Shown here piece by piece: positions 7,358 to 14,319 of a DNA stretch of 64,000 nt (positions within the stretch are counted from its first letter, which is position 1; each line of letters begins with the position of its first letter). Where the stretch lies: positions 310,001-374,000 of the forward strand of contig QPLR01000001.1 in the NCBI GenBank assembly GCA_003665935.1. Direction: 5' to 3'. The stretch is from Halobellus sp. Atlit-31R (GTDB lineage Archaea; Halobacteriota; Halobacteria; Halobacteriales; Haloferacaceae). The notes under the pieces were generated by a model, which was not told where the DNA came from, searched no databases, and saw nothing but the letters and a program-made list of their open reading frames with translations. The position numbers and the translations under genes are program-made.

Positions 7358-8452
7358 TCACTCGATCAGTCGCTCGGCGATCCGACGCGCGCCCTCTGCC
7401 GGCGCGAGATCCGGGCGATCGGCCGAGATGCACTCGACGTCGCGGCCGAGTTCAGCCGAGAGCCGCTCTTCGAAGACGTCGACGATGCCCGGGACGCAGG
7501 CCATCCCGCCGGTGAGGACGATCGGTTTCGAGAGCGCGAGCTGGTACGGCTTCATGTGGTCGTTCGCCAACTGTGCGAGGAAGTTGTTCGCGACCTCGTC
7601 GACAGCGTCGTCGACGTAGTCGTTCAGCGGCTCCATCACCGAGCGCTCGATGGTGAACTCGTGTGCGCCGCCGCCGGGCTGCTGGATGACGTCCGTGAAC
7701 GGGTCGAAGTCGTCGAAGTCGCCGTGCTCCTCTTTGTACTCGCGGGCGGTGGTGAGGTCGACGTTGACCCGACCCTGAGTCTCCTCCTCGACGGCGTTAG
7801 CGATGCGGCGGTCGACTTCGTTGCCCGTGACGGCGCCGGAGACGAACGGCGAGAGCTGTTCGCCGTGTCGGTACGCGGACGCTTCCAGGTTCGTCGATCC
7901 CATATTGACCGCGGCGAACACCTCGTCGATCGCGCGGAGGTCCTCGCCGAAGGCGGGGATCGCACCGCAGAGCGATTCGGGGAAGCTCCGGACCAACGCG
8001 TCGCCGACGGGGCTCTCCTCGATGACGCGGTTGAGGTTCGCCAGTCCGGGTTCGTTGTCGATCGTCGGAATCGCGTAGACGACGGCGCTGTCGGCGTCGA
8101 GGCCTTCGGACGCGACGACCTCCGCGAAGAACTTCGAGGCGAGTTCGGCGCGGTCTTCGTCTTCGGGCAGCCCCGAGCGGAGCATGTACTCCACCTCGTC
8201 GGGATACTCCTGTGCGGCCTGTTCGCCGAACAGCACGCGCTCTTCGCCCGTGAGTGCGTCGTCGTACGTCGCGAGACACGTTAGCGTTCGGACCGTGTGA
8301 ATCTCCCCGTCACGGACGTACTGGAGGACTGTCCGCGTGCTTCCGAGTTTGACGCCGACCGGTGTCGGACCCGACTCCACCGCCTCCGACTCCGACTCCG
8401 CCTCCGTCTCCGTCTCCGCGTCCTCGGATGTGGCCTCTTCACTGTCTCCCAT
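7358..8452 (-). CDS. Actin/MreB-fold ATPase resembling salactin
   Basis: The 364-residue protein starts with an acidic Glu/Ser/Thr-rich tail (residues 1-28). An actin-fold core follows: GVKLGSTRTVLQ as phosphate-1 loop, VYAIPTID, AAVNMGSTNLEASAY as phosphate-2 loop, and PIVLTGGMACVPGIVDVF as the adenosine loop. The spacing is that of the actin/Hsp70 ATPase superfamily rather than of full-length MreB or Ta0583. Length and motifs resemble the haloarchaeal actin homologue salactin, which forms dynamically unstable filaments; that identification is from memory. It lies upstream of the motility cluster on the same strand as the ArlD-like gene. Confidence 0.75.
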   Translation of the reverse strand: MGDSEEATSEDAETETEAESESEAVESGPTPVGVKLGSTRTVLQYVRDGEIHTVRTLTCLATYDDALTGEERVLFGEQAAQEYPDEVEYMLRSGLPEDEDRAELASKFFAEVVASEGLDADSAVVYAIPTIDNEPGLANLNRVIEESPVGDALVRSFPESLCGAIPAFGEDLRAIDEVFAAVNMGSTNLEASAYRHGEQLSPFVSGAVTGNEVDRRIANAVEEETQGRVNVDLTTAREYKEEHGDFDDFDPFTDVIQQPGGGAHEFTIERSVMEPLNDYVDDAVDEVANNFLAQLANDHMKPYQLALSKPIVLTGGMACVPGIVDVFEERLSAELGRDVECISADRPDLAPAEGARRIAERLIE

Positions 8453-8521
8453 AGGAGCACCGAGACAGAACGAGTAGAAATGCCTGTTGGTATATCCACT
8501 GACACGAGTGGGGGGTCCGCT

Positions 8522-9718
8522 TCAGGTCATCGACGCGAGGCGCGCGATGTAGACGAGGCTCAGATGGTGGTCGTCGACGTCGTACTCCGTCGTCTCCGAC
8601 ACCTCGCCCGAGAACCCGACGAGGTAGTCCTGAAGCTCGGACTCGACGTCTTCGGTCAGCCATTCGACGGTGTGGTAGTAGCGCAGTGCGTCCATCGTCC
8701 GCTTGAAGCCGCCCTTGAGGACGAGGAATTCGAGCCAGTCGAAGACGAGCCGTTCGGCCGCGTAGGCGTCCGGGAGCGATCCGAGATACGGCTTCGAGAG
8801 GCCCTCCGACGCCGCGGTCTCGTGAACGAGTAACTGTTCGAGTTGGTTCTTCCGGAGCGCCTCGCCGGCTCGCCCCCGCGGGCGCTCGCGGATCTCGGTG
8901 TCGAACTGGAACTGTCCGACGTCGTCTGCACTTTCGAGGCCCGTCTCGGCAGGCGGCCGAGAGAGCGAATCGGTTCGACCACGTGCGTCACGTCGGGGGC
9001 GGGAGTCGCGGCCGCGTCGGAACTCCTCGCGACTGCGCTCGCCGAATCCGAGATCGCGCGCGATCTGGTCGGCCAGAACGACTTCGTCGTGACCGCGAGC
9101 GTGGTCCGAGTCGCCGCGGCGTGGGCGGGAGACCCCCTCCCGCGGACGGACGGAAACCTCGTCGCTGTGGTCGGCCGTGCGTCCGCCGCGATCGGCGACT
9201 CGACGGCGCTCGGAGCGCCGGCGGCCGCGACGCTCGGCGGATCGACCGGCTGAACTCCGCGAATCCCGGTCGTCGCCGTCGCTGCCCCGGTCGCTGTCGT
9301 CGTCCGCATCCCCGTCGGTGTCACGCCCGCCCGCGTGTTCCCGTTCGTCGCTCTGTCGGGACACGTCGCCGACATCCCGATCGCGAGGACGGTCGCTCGT
9401 CCGTCCGTTTCGTCGGCGGGCGTCACTGCGATCACGCGTTCGATCCGAGCCGTGGCTGTCGCTCTGGTGGCTGTCGCTCTGGTGGCTGTCGCTCTGGCGG
9501 CTCTCGCTCTGCCGCCCGCTGCGACGCCGAAAGTCGTCGCGTCGCTCGCTCGGACGACGCCGCTCTGTCCGGTCACGACGACGCTCCGCAGAGGGTCGTG
9601 CGGCGTCGCGAGAGCGCTCCTCCGCGGCGTAGTCGTCGTCCGCACGGCGCGCGCCTCGTCGTTCGTCCGCGATGCGTCTGAGTTCTCGGAGGTCGTAGTC
9701 GTCGGGATCGATGGGCAT
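8522..9718 (-). CDS. arlD: ArlD/E-domain archaellum accessory protein with long disordered N-terminus
   Basis: The product has 398 residues. The last ~90 (YLGSLPDAYAAERLVFDWLEF onward, ending LVYIARLASM) form an ArlD/E (FlaD/E) domain and align with the C-terminus of ArlCE at 16164-17561. Residues 1-270 are a highly charged Arg/Asp/Ser low-complexity region with DSHQS repeats. Archaeal ArlC/D/E proteins form a cytoplasmic ring under the motor and link it to chemotaxis through CheF. The frame is open upstream to 9787, but the TATA-like TTTATG at 9785-9790 implies transcription starts downstream of that codon, so the ATG at 9718 is chosen. The family call is firm; the specific name arlD is inferred. 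Confidence 0.75.
   Translation of the reverse strand: MPIDPDDYDLRELRRIADERRGARRADDDYAAEERSRDAARPSAERRRDRTERRRPSERRDDFRRRSGRQSESRQSDSHQSDSHQSDSHGSDRTRDRSDARRRNGRTSDRPRDRDVGDVSRQSDEREHAGGRDTDGDADDDSDRGSDGDDRDSRSSAGRSAERRGRRRSERRRVADRGGRTADHSDEVSVRPREGVSRPRRGDSDHARGHDEVVLADQIARDLGFGERSREEFRRGRDSRPRRDARGRTDSLSRPPAETGLESADDVGQFQFDTEIRERPRGRAGEALRKNQLEQLLVHETAASEGLSKPYLGSLPDAYAAERLVFDWLEFLVLKGGFKRTMDALRYYHTVEWLTEDVESELQDYLVGFSGEVSETTEYDVDDHHLSLVYIARLASMT
9452..9511 (-). repeat. In-frame 15-bp tandem repeat inside the ArlD-like gene
   Basis: Three perfect copies of a 15-bp unit (9452-9466, 9467-9481, 9482-9496) and a fourth degenerate one (9497-9511) encode repeated D-S-H-Q-S pentapeptides. Because 15 is a multiple of three, copy-number change would keep the frame and only alter linker length. 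Confidence 0.85.
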
Positions 9719-9784
9719 AGCGTGTCTCCGGTGACGCGGCGAAACCGCCGCGTCGGTCGTATCTCGACGGACTGCAGGGGCGTG

Positions 9785-9790
9785 CATAAA
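9785..9790 (-). promoter_or_regulatory. TATA-like element of the ArlD-like gene
   Basis: On the reverse strand this reads TTTATG. It is 66 bp upstream of the chosen ATG (9718) and exactly 14 bp downstream of the TATC-N6-GATA site at 9805-9818, the same spacing as in the cheY promoter. Confidence 0.5.
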
Positions 9791-9804
9791 CGTGCCCCCG
9801 AAAT

Positions 9805-9818
9805 TATCAGACGAGATA
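9805..9818 (-). promoter_or_regulatory. Candidate motility operator (arlD copy)
   Basis: The 14-mer TATCAGACGAGATA keeps the outer TATC/GATA arms. Its promoter-proximal half on the coding strand is CTGATA, identical to the cheY and archaellin sites. It sits 14 bp from the TATA-like hexamer. Confidence 0.5.
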
Positions 9819-9867
9819 CCGGCTAGACGGGGGACACGCGGCCGACCGAGTGGAGTCGACTATCGGC

Positions 9868-9933
9868 TAGGTGGCGTGCACCGGCGATAGATGGCGTGTA
9901 CTGACAGTAAAGGACGTTAGACGGCGTGTACTG
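9868..9933. repeat. Three 16-bp direct repeats spaced 20 and 30 bp
   Basis: Near-identical units TAGRYGGCGTGYACYG occur at 9868-9883, 9888-9903 and 9918-9933, in the gap between cheD (ends 9938) and the arlD promoter. The start-to-start spacings of 20 and 30 bp correspond to two and three helical turns, as in protein-binding arrays. No coding frame explains them. Confidence 0.7.
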
Positions 9934-9937
9934 TCGG

Positions 9938-10489
9938 CTAAATAACGTGCGTTTCCCCGTGTGCACGGCGGACGGAGAGTTCGCCGGTCGCGACCTCGAA
10001 CGACAGCGACCGGCCGTAGTCGCCGCCGACGTCCTTTCCGACGATCTGGATGTCGTACGTTTCGAGAGTCTTTCGGGCAGCGGCGACGTTCCGGTCGCCG
10101 ACACCGCCGTCGGCGGAGTTGAACTCGAACATCGCGCTGCCGCCGGCGAGTCGCGCCTCGATCTGTGGCCGGTTCGCACCCGCCTCCTCCATCGAGTGCA
10201 GCAGCCCCGGGACGGCGGTGTTGACGTACTTGGCCCCGGCGGGCCGGTCATCCTCGGGGACGTCTTCGTCGGCCTGATCGGCATCGTCGGCGCTTGCGTA
10301 AGGCAACATCGCGTGTGCGAGTCCCGCGACGCCGGCGTCGACGTCGGCGAGAGCGATCCCGACGCAGGAGCCGAGCCCACTGGTCACGAGCTTCGAACCG
10401 GCTTCTGCGACGGCGTAGTCGGCGACCCCGACTTTGACTCGTTTCGGCGACGATCGATCCGTCGGGTTCTCGGTCGTGTATATCTTCAT
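9938..10489 (-). CDS. cheD: CheD, chemoreceptor glutamine deamidase
   Basis: The 183-residue CheD starts MKIYTTENPTDRSS. It shows the catalytic TSGLGSCVGI motif, in which the Cys is the nucleophile, and the AGLAHAMLP segment carrying the catalytic His. The C-terminal GGSAMFEF and VGDRNVAAARKTLE elements are also typical. CheD deamidates transducer glutamines and interacts with CheC, whose gene lies just upstream on the same strand. The frame is open to 10558, but the homologous N-terminus and haloarchaeal CheD lengths favour the ATG at 10489. The 101-bp leader contains a hairpin. Confidence 0.93.
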   Translation of the reverse strand: MKIYTTENPTDRSSPKRVKVGVADYAVAEAGSKLVTSGLGSCVGIALADVDAGVAGLAHAMLPYASADDADQADEDVPEDDRPAGAKYVNTAVPGLLHSMEEAGANRPQIEARLAGGSAMFEFNSADGGVGDRNVAAARKTLETYDIQIVGKDVGGDYGRSLSFEVATGELSVRRAHGETHVI

Positions 10490-10503
10490 CGGTTTGTTCG
10501 AGG

Positions 10504-10534
10504 GGTGACGAGGCGACGCGACAGGGTCGTCACC
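10504..10534 (-). other. Hairpin between cheC and cheD
   Basis: Perfect 8-bp arms GGTGACGA (10504-10511) and TCGTCACC (10527-10534) enclose a 15-nt loop. The stem can extend to CGAGG/CCTCG with a small bulge. In the transcript it lies 14 nt before the cheD start and has no U-run, so it looks more like a leader structure, a processing site or a translational control than a terminator. Confidence 0.5.
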
Positions 10535-10590
10535 TCGCAGCGTCGGATTGGCACGCACAGCTGTCTCGATCTCCGGTCGCCACTGTGAGC

Positions 10591-11832
10591 TCAGTTCGCC
10601 TCGGGCGCGAGCTGGTCGAAGGCCGCGCGTAGTTCCCGCTCGTCCGGCAGCGCGTAAATGTCACACGTGAACGTCTCGTCGGGCGTCACGATCGCCGAGT
10701 CGATGAGGAACGCGTAATCCTGCGTCCGTGCGAGCTCCGTCACCAACGGGTCGACGATCGCGGAGGCGATGTCGTCGACGTACGTCGGGGGCGAGATGTC
10801 GATCGTCGTCTCTAAAGCGTTCGCCCAGCCGTCGAGGAAGCCCGAAGTGACGATGTTGCCGATCTCCTGGAGCGCGCTCTGACGCATCGCCTGGTCGGCG
10901 TCCATCCCCGGCATCAGTGCGTTCGCCACACTCTCGGCGGAGTCCGGGTCGAAGAGGATTGCGATGTAGCCGGACGGCGTGCCGGAGAACTCGAGGACGA
11001 CACCGCGTCGGGCTTCGTCGGTCAGCTCCATCGGGACGCCCTCGACCGGGACGAAGCTCAGGCGACTCACGTCGACGTTCGTGTCGATTCCGGTCATCGC
11101 CGTCAGGTCCTCTGACGCCTGCCCCGCCCCTTCGGAGATCATCTGTGAGAAGGACGTGAACGTCTCGACCGGGATCGCGTCGTCGGTGTCGCCGGCGGCC
11201 TCGATGATCGTCTCGACCGATCCCTGCGTCGGGAGCATATAGATGTAGAAGCCGGCCTCCTCGTCGACCGTCTCGAGGTGGTTCCGGAACGCGAGCACGT
11301 GGTCTGAGTCGATCTCGGTCCCGAGCATAGCGTCTTCGGGGACCTCGCCGCCGAGCTGTCCGTCCGCGTCGGCCTCGGGGTCGTCCACGAAGTCCCGTAG
11401 CGACTGGCCGGCGTCCAGTTCCACGTACGTCGGGGTCGTGATGTCGATCCCGGCACCGAGGAAGTCCGCCCAGCCGTCGATGAACCCGCCGAGCATAATG
11501 TTTCCCAGTTCCTTCAGGCCGCTCGTCGCCAGTTCACTGTGGGGGTCCTCGGACGCACCGGGCACGAGGGCGTCGACGAGCGAGACGGCACGCTCGCGGT
11601 CGAACGCGAGGACCGTATGGCCCTCGATCGCGCCCGAGAACCCGATGTGGACCGTCACGAGATCGCGCTCTCGGAACTCCCGCTCGACGTCGTCGCGGGT
11701 CGCCATCTCGACTTTGGTGACTGCCACGCGGGCGTCGTAGCCCGTCAGCGTCGTGAGCGATCCGGCCGCTTCTTCCGCCCCCGAGTGGGCGAGACGACTG
11801 AACGTCCGAAGCGACTGGACGTCGAGGTTCAT
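10591..11832 (-). CDS. cheC: CheC-type phosphatase with two CheC domains
   Basis: This 413-residue protein is two tandem CheC-like halves. Each carries the CheC/CheX/FliY phosphatase signature E-x2-N: SGLKELGNIMLGGFIDGWADF in the first and ALQEIGNIVTSGFLDGWA in the second, each followed by a TPTY or SPPTY motif. Two signatures suggest two active sites for dephosphorylating CheY-P. The gene overlaps cheY by 4 bp (ATGA), so the two are translationally coupled. The frame runs open to 11961, but that part overlaps cheY; MNLDVQSLRTFSRLA at 11832 is the start. Both E and N residues are intact in each half. Confidence 0.9.
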   Translation of the reverse strand: MNLDVQSLRTFSRLAHSGAEEAAGSLTTLTGYDARVAVTKVEMATRDDVEREFRERDLVTVHIGFSGAIEGHTVLAFDRERAVSLVDALVPGASEDPHSELATSGLKELGNIMLGGFIDGWADFLGAGIDITTPTYVELDAGQSLRDFVDDPEADADGQLGGEVPEDAMLGTEIDSDHVLAFRNHLETVDEEAGFYIYMLPTQGSVETIIEAAGDTDDAIPVETFTSFSQMISEGAGQASEDLTAMTGIDTNVDVSRLSFVPVEGVPMELTDEARRGVVLEFSGTPSGYIAILFDPDSAESVANALMPGMDADQAMRQSALQEIGNIVTSGFLDGWANALETTIDISPPTYVDDIASAIVDPLVTELARTQDYAFLIDSAIVTPDETFTCDIYALPDERELRAAFDQLAPEAN

Positions 11833-12197
11833 GCTTCGACGCCCACCACGTCGTCGATGGCCTGGAGCACGTTCGGCTTCTGGAAGGGCTTCGTGATGTA
11901 ACCGTCCGCACCGGCCTCGACGGCTTCGCGCATTTTCTCCTCCTGTCCCACAGAGGTACACATAATGACGGCCGCGTCGGAGTCGATCGACTTGATCTCC
12001 GACGTCGCTTCGATGCCGTTTCTGATCGGCATCACGACGTCCATCGTGACCACGTCGGGGTCGAGCTCGCGGTAGAGCTCCACCGCCTCGACGCCGTTTT
12101 CAGCTTCGCCGACGACCTCGTGATCGTCTTCGAGCAACTGCTTCAGCAGGTTCCGCATAAACGCCGAGTCGTCTACGACCAGTACGGTACGTGCCAT
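11829..12197 (-). CDS. cheY: CheY chemotaxis response regulator
   Basis: The protein is a 122-residue stand-alone receiver domain. It has the acidic pair D9/D10 (VVDDSAFMR), phosphoacceptor D53 (TMDVVMP), T81 (MCTSVG), and K103 in YITKPF. All catalytic residues are present. In archaea CheY-P is passed to the archaellum through CheF, also encoded here (22684-23760). The ATG is 23 bp after a TATAAA-type element, so the transcript is leaderless. The gene leads the leftward cheY-cheC-cheD unit. A perfect 14-bp palindrome lies upstream of the TATA box. Confidence 0.96.
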   Translation of the reverse strand: MARTVLVVDDSAFMRNLLKQLLEDDHEVVGEAENGVEAVELYRELDPDVVTMDVVMPIRNGIEATSEIKSIDSDAAVIMCTSVGQEEKMREAVEAGADGYITKPFQKPNVLQAIDDVVGVEA

Positions 12198-12220
12198 ATC
12201 TCCACTTCCGGGAAACGCTG

Positions 12221-12226
12221 TATAAA
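12221..12226 (-). promoter_or_regulatory. cheY TATA box
   Basis: The coding strand reads TTTATA, ending 23 bp before the cheY ATG at 12197. It fits a leaderless haloarchaeal promoter and is the strongest TATA element in the leftward cluster. Confidence 0.75.
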
Positions 12227-12240
12227 CGCATCGTCCCCAT

Positions 12241-12254
12241 TATCAGCGCTGATA
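12241..12254 (-). promoter_or_regulatory. Candidate motility operator (cheY copy), perfect palindrome
   Basis: TATCAGCGCTGATA is a perfect 14-bp inverted repeat located 14 bp upstream of the cheY TATA box. It differs by one base from the site before the first archaellin (13555-13568). Confidence 0.65.
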
Positions 12255-12271
12255 CGGTATTTCCGCTCGCC

Positions 12272-12823
12272 TCACCCGTCGTCCGGCGGGATCTGTAGGC
12301 CGTCGTCGGAGAGCGCCGTTACGAGGTCCCCGATCGAATCGTCGAGCGTGAGGTCGTGCTCGCTGAGGATCGACGCGAGCGCTTTCGTTGGATATGACAC
12401 GCGCGTCTCGGACGCGAGAAGTAGAATACCGAGTGCCTCCGTCTTCGACGCCGTGGTGTCGATCTGATCGACGTACCACGAGGCCAGATTACCGAAGGCC
12501 GTGACCACGTCGTCCGAGAGCAGTTCGTGGTGGCCGACCTCACCCTCGAACGCCGCCGTGAGAACGAACCCGTAGTCGGTGTCCCGATCCGACAGGTACC
12601 GAGCCATCTGCTGGCGGGCGAGCTGCCCGCGCTCCTCGGTGTCGTCGGCGTCGTCGGGGTCGTCGATCGAAGGCGAATTGTCGTTGTCGGTGGCGACGAC
12701 GTACCGACCGTCAGAGAGCTCTGCGACCCGTTCGGACGCAGTGTAGTCGAGTTCGTCCGGCCTGACCACGCCCTCCTCGTCGCGCACGGATCGACGCGCG
12801 TCGTTCGGGGGGTCAGGAGCCAT
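12272..12823 (-). CDS. Conserved acidic haloarchaeal protein next to cheY
   Basis: This 183-residue very acidic protein has an Asp/Glu-rich N-terminal half (residues 1-75). A predicted helical C-terminal half follows (QQMARYLSDRDTDYGFVLTAA through DSIGDLVTALSDDGLQIPP). The start MAPDPPNDARRS at 12823 is supported by a TTATTA element about 22 bp upstream; the longer frame to 12904 is less likely. I recall similar proteins beside chemotaxis genes in other haloarchaea (perhaps DUF7500). There are no membrane helices and no catalytic motif. Position suggests a taxis-linked adaptor, which is inference only. Confidence 0.7.
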   Translation of the reverse strand: MAPDPPNDARRSVRDEEGVVRPDELDYTASERVAELSDGRYVVATDNDNSPSIDDPDDADDTEERGQLARQQMARYLSDRDTDYGFVLTAAFEGEVGHHELLSDDVVTAFGNLASWYVDQIDTTASKTEALGILLLASETRVSYPTKALASILSEHDLTLDDSIGDLVTALSDDGLQIPPDDG

Positions 12824-12982
12824 ACTTCGAGGTGCCGTCGGCGCGATAATAAGCCCATCGCAGGTCAGTGAAGGGAGCAGCACCGCAAATCGATCGGCTC
12901 TCACCGGCCGTTTCCAGTATCGAATTCGAAATCGCTTGGACCGTCACATTCACGTAAGTGCAGTAGAAACGTCGCGCTATCT

Positions 12983-13321
12983 ATGGAGTCCGACAGGACG
13001 CTGGCAGCGCTCGGAAACGAGTACAACCCGGACATCTTACGCGCCGCCGACGAAGCACACTCCGCACAGGAGTTCAGCGAGATGCTCGACATCCCGATCG
13101 CGACGTGCTATCGCCGCATCGAGGAGCTCACGGGCGCCGGACTGCTCGAACTGCACGACCGCGTCCTCTCGGACGAACACCGCCGAACGAACGTCTACCG
13201 CCGCGATATCGACGAGATCGTGATCAGTTTCGAGGGCGACGAACTCAACGTCCAGGTCACCGAGCGCCCCGAAGTGAAGAACAAACTCGACGACGTCTGG
13301 CGGAAGATCTCCCAAGAGTAA
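12983..13321 (+). CDS. Small winged-helix regulator in the archaellum locus
   Basis: The 112-residue protein is an ArsR-like winged helix. The HTH is SAQEFSEMLDIPIATCYRRIE, and the wing follows at HDRVLSDEHRRTNVYRR. The C-terminal ~35 residues (IVISFEGDELNVQVTERPEV) could mediate dimerisation. It is encoded directly before the archaellin genes and divergently from cheY. In methanogens a winged-helix activator (EarA) near the fla operon controls archaellins; correspondence to that protein is plausible from position and size but not shown. The start is close to a weak promoter and appears leaderless. Confidence 0.8.
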   Translation: MESDRTLAALGNEYNPDILRAADEAHSAQEFSEMLDIPIATCYRRIEELTGAGLLELHDRVLSDEHRRTNVYRRDIDEIVISFEGDELNVQVTERPEVKNKLDDVWRKISQE

Positions 13322-13552
13322 CCGGGTGCTGCGGCGTCGGCGAGGCAGATGCGGATTGCAGAAGACAGTGTTTGCTGATCAGTGTGGCCTGTCAGAGAGA
13401 ACGTTCCCATCCCCGATCGTATATCTTAGTTGACTTGTTCTGAACCCAGCTGTGAGAACGGTGCGACCAGAGTTTCGATTTTGATTCCTGACTGGCAGTG
13501 CCGACTTCGCATCGAGGCCGTCTGAGTCGGCCGTATACTGCTGTCCAAGTTC

Positions 13553-13570
13553 GATATCAGTGCTGATATC
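13553..13570 (+). promoter_or_regulatory. Candidate motility operator (archaellin copy)
   Basis: GATATCAG-TG-CTGATATC is an inverted repeat with perfect 8-bp arms. Its 14-bp core (13555-13568) matches the cheY palindrome at 13 of 14 positions. The core ends 14 bp before the TATA-like hexamer at 13583. Confidence 0.65.
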
Positions 13571-13582
13571 TGGGTCCATACC

Positions 13583-13588
13583 ATTATG
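13583..13588 (+). promoter_or_regulatory. Putative TATA element of the archaellin operon
   Basis: ATTATG matches the arlD element (TTTATG) at five of six positions and is spaced 14 bp from the operator core. It implies a 5' leader of about 50 nt before the ATG at 13666. Confidence 0.45.
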
Positions 13589-13665
13589 TACGGACCACGG
13601 ATTGTTGCACGCGAAGGCTCTCACCTCCAGCGGGGAGCGGGGGGCCAGACTGGAGACAACACAAT

Positions 13666-14310
13666 ATGTTCGAACAAGACGACGCCGACCGTGGTCAGGT
13701 CGGTATCGGTACGCTCATCGTGTTCATCGCGATGGTTCTCGTCGCCGCGATCGCGGCGGGCGTCCTCGTGAACACGGCCGGCTTCCTCCAAGCGACCGCG
13801 GAGGATGCGGGACAAGAGAGCGTCGACAAGGTGACGAATAGACTCGACGTGGTTAGTACGCACGGAATTGTTAATGAAACGGGAGATGGAAAGGCAGTTG
13901 ACAGTCTGAACCTCACTGTCCGGCTAGCCGCCGGTTCCGGGGCCGTCTCACTCGAAGACACGACGATAAAATACGTGAGTGGCACGGAGGCGAAAAATCT
14001 CGTGTACGAGAATGCGACAACAAACGGCGGTTCGGACCTAGGTGATGTCACCGCACTGGGAGCGTCGAATTACACAGCATACTCGCTTGACGATGACGGT
14101 GATAGTTCCTACCCCGTACTCAATAGTCAGGCTGACCGCTTCGAGATTGTGATCAACACATCTCTCGTCGAGGCGAACGGCGAAGGTCTCGGGACGGGTG
14201 ACAGCGTCGACCTCGAAATCACCAGCCGTTCCGGCGGTTCGACGCAGGTCATCCTGACGATGCCCCAGCAACTCGCGGGTCAGGACGACAACGACCCGGT
14301 TCCACTATAA
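13666..14310 (+). CDS. arlA1: Archaellin 1 (major archaellum filament protein)
   Basis: The 214-residue preprotein has a class III (type IV pilin-like) signal: the charged leader [10 protein letters not shown] is followed by [20 protein letters not shown]. The expected prepilin-peptidase cut is between Gly10 and Gln11. The hydrophobic helix is the filament-core packing segment. The surface domain carries five N-x-S/T sequons (NET, NLT, NAT, NYT, NTS), candidate N-glycosylation sites. The first ~50 codons are almost identical in DNA to archaellin 2. A GGAG Shine-Dalgarno lies 10 nt before the ATG. Confidence 0.95.
   Translation: MFEQDDADRGQVGIGTLIVFIAMVLVAAIAAGVLVNTAGFLQATAEDAGQESVDKVTNRLDVVSTHGIVNETGDGKAVDSLNLTVRLAAGSGAVSLEDTTIKYVSGTEAKNLVYENATTNGGSDLGDVTALGASNYTAYSLDDDGDSSYPVLNSQADRFEIVINTSLVEANGEGLGTGDSVDLEITSRSGGSTQVILTMPQQLAGQDDNDPVPL
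13693..13832 (+). repeat. Near-identical 140-bp repeat, archaellin 1 copy
   Basis: This pairs with 14353-14492 at an offset of exactly 660 bp. I count about five mismatches over 140 bp, including at synonymous positions, while the central parts of the two genes are strongly divergent. Confidence 0.85.
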
Positions 14311-14319
14311 GGTGACACA

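Larger units (their letters stand above)
13322..13665. other. 344-bp regulatory region upstream of the archaellins
   Basis: No convincing gene lies here. The region holds an 8-bp palindrome CTGATCAG (13375-13382), the long inverted repeat at 13553-13570, and a TATA-like ATTATG at 13583-13588. The remaining ~77 nt before the archaellin ATG contains a GGAG element 10 nt before the start. It is less GC-rich than the flanking genes. Confidence 0.6.

Noticed and set aside
8656..9645. 329-codon alternative frame inside the ArlD-like gene
   Set aside because: It is a Thr/Ala/Arg-rich shadow frame with low third-position GC. The ArlD/E domain is in the other frame.
13375..13382. CTGATCAG palindrome upstream of the archaellins
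   Set aside because: It lacks the TATC/GATA arms and the 14-bp TATA spacing, and is short enough to occur by chance.
13379..13624. 81-codon reverse ORF in the archaellin upstream region
   Set aside because: Codon bias is poor, it overlaps the operator and promoter elements, and it shows no recognisable domain.
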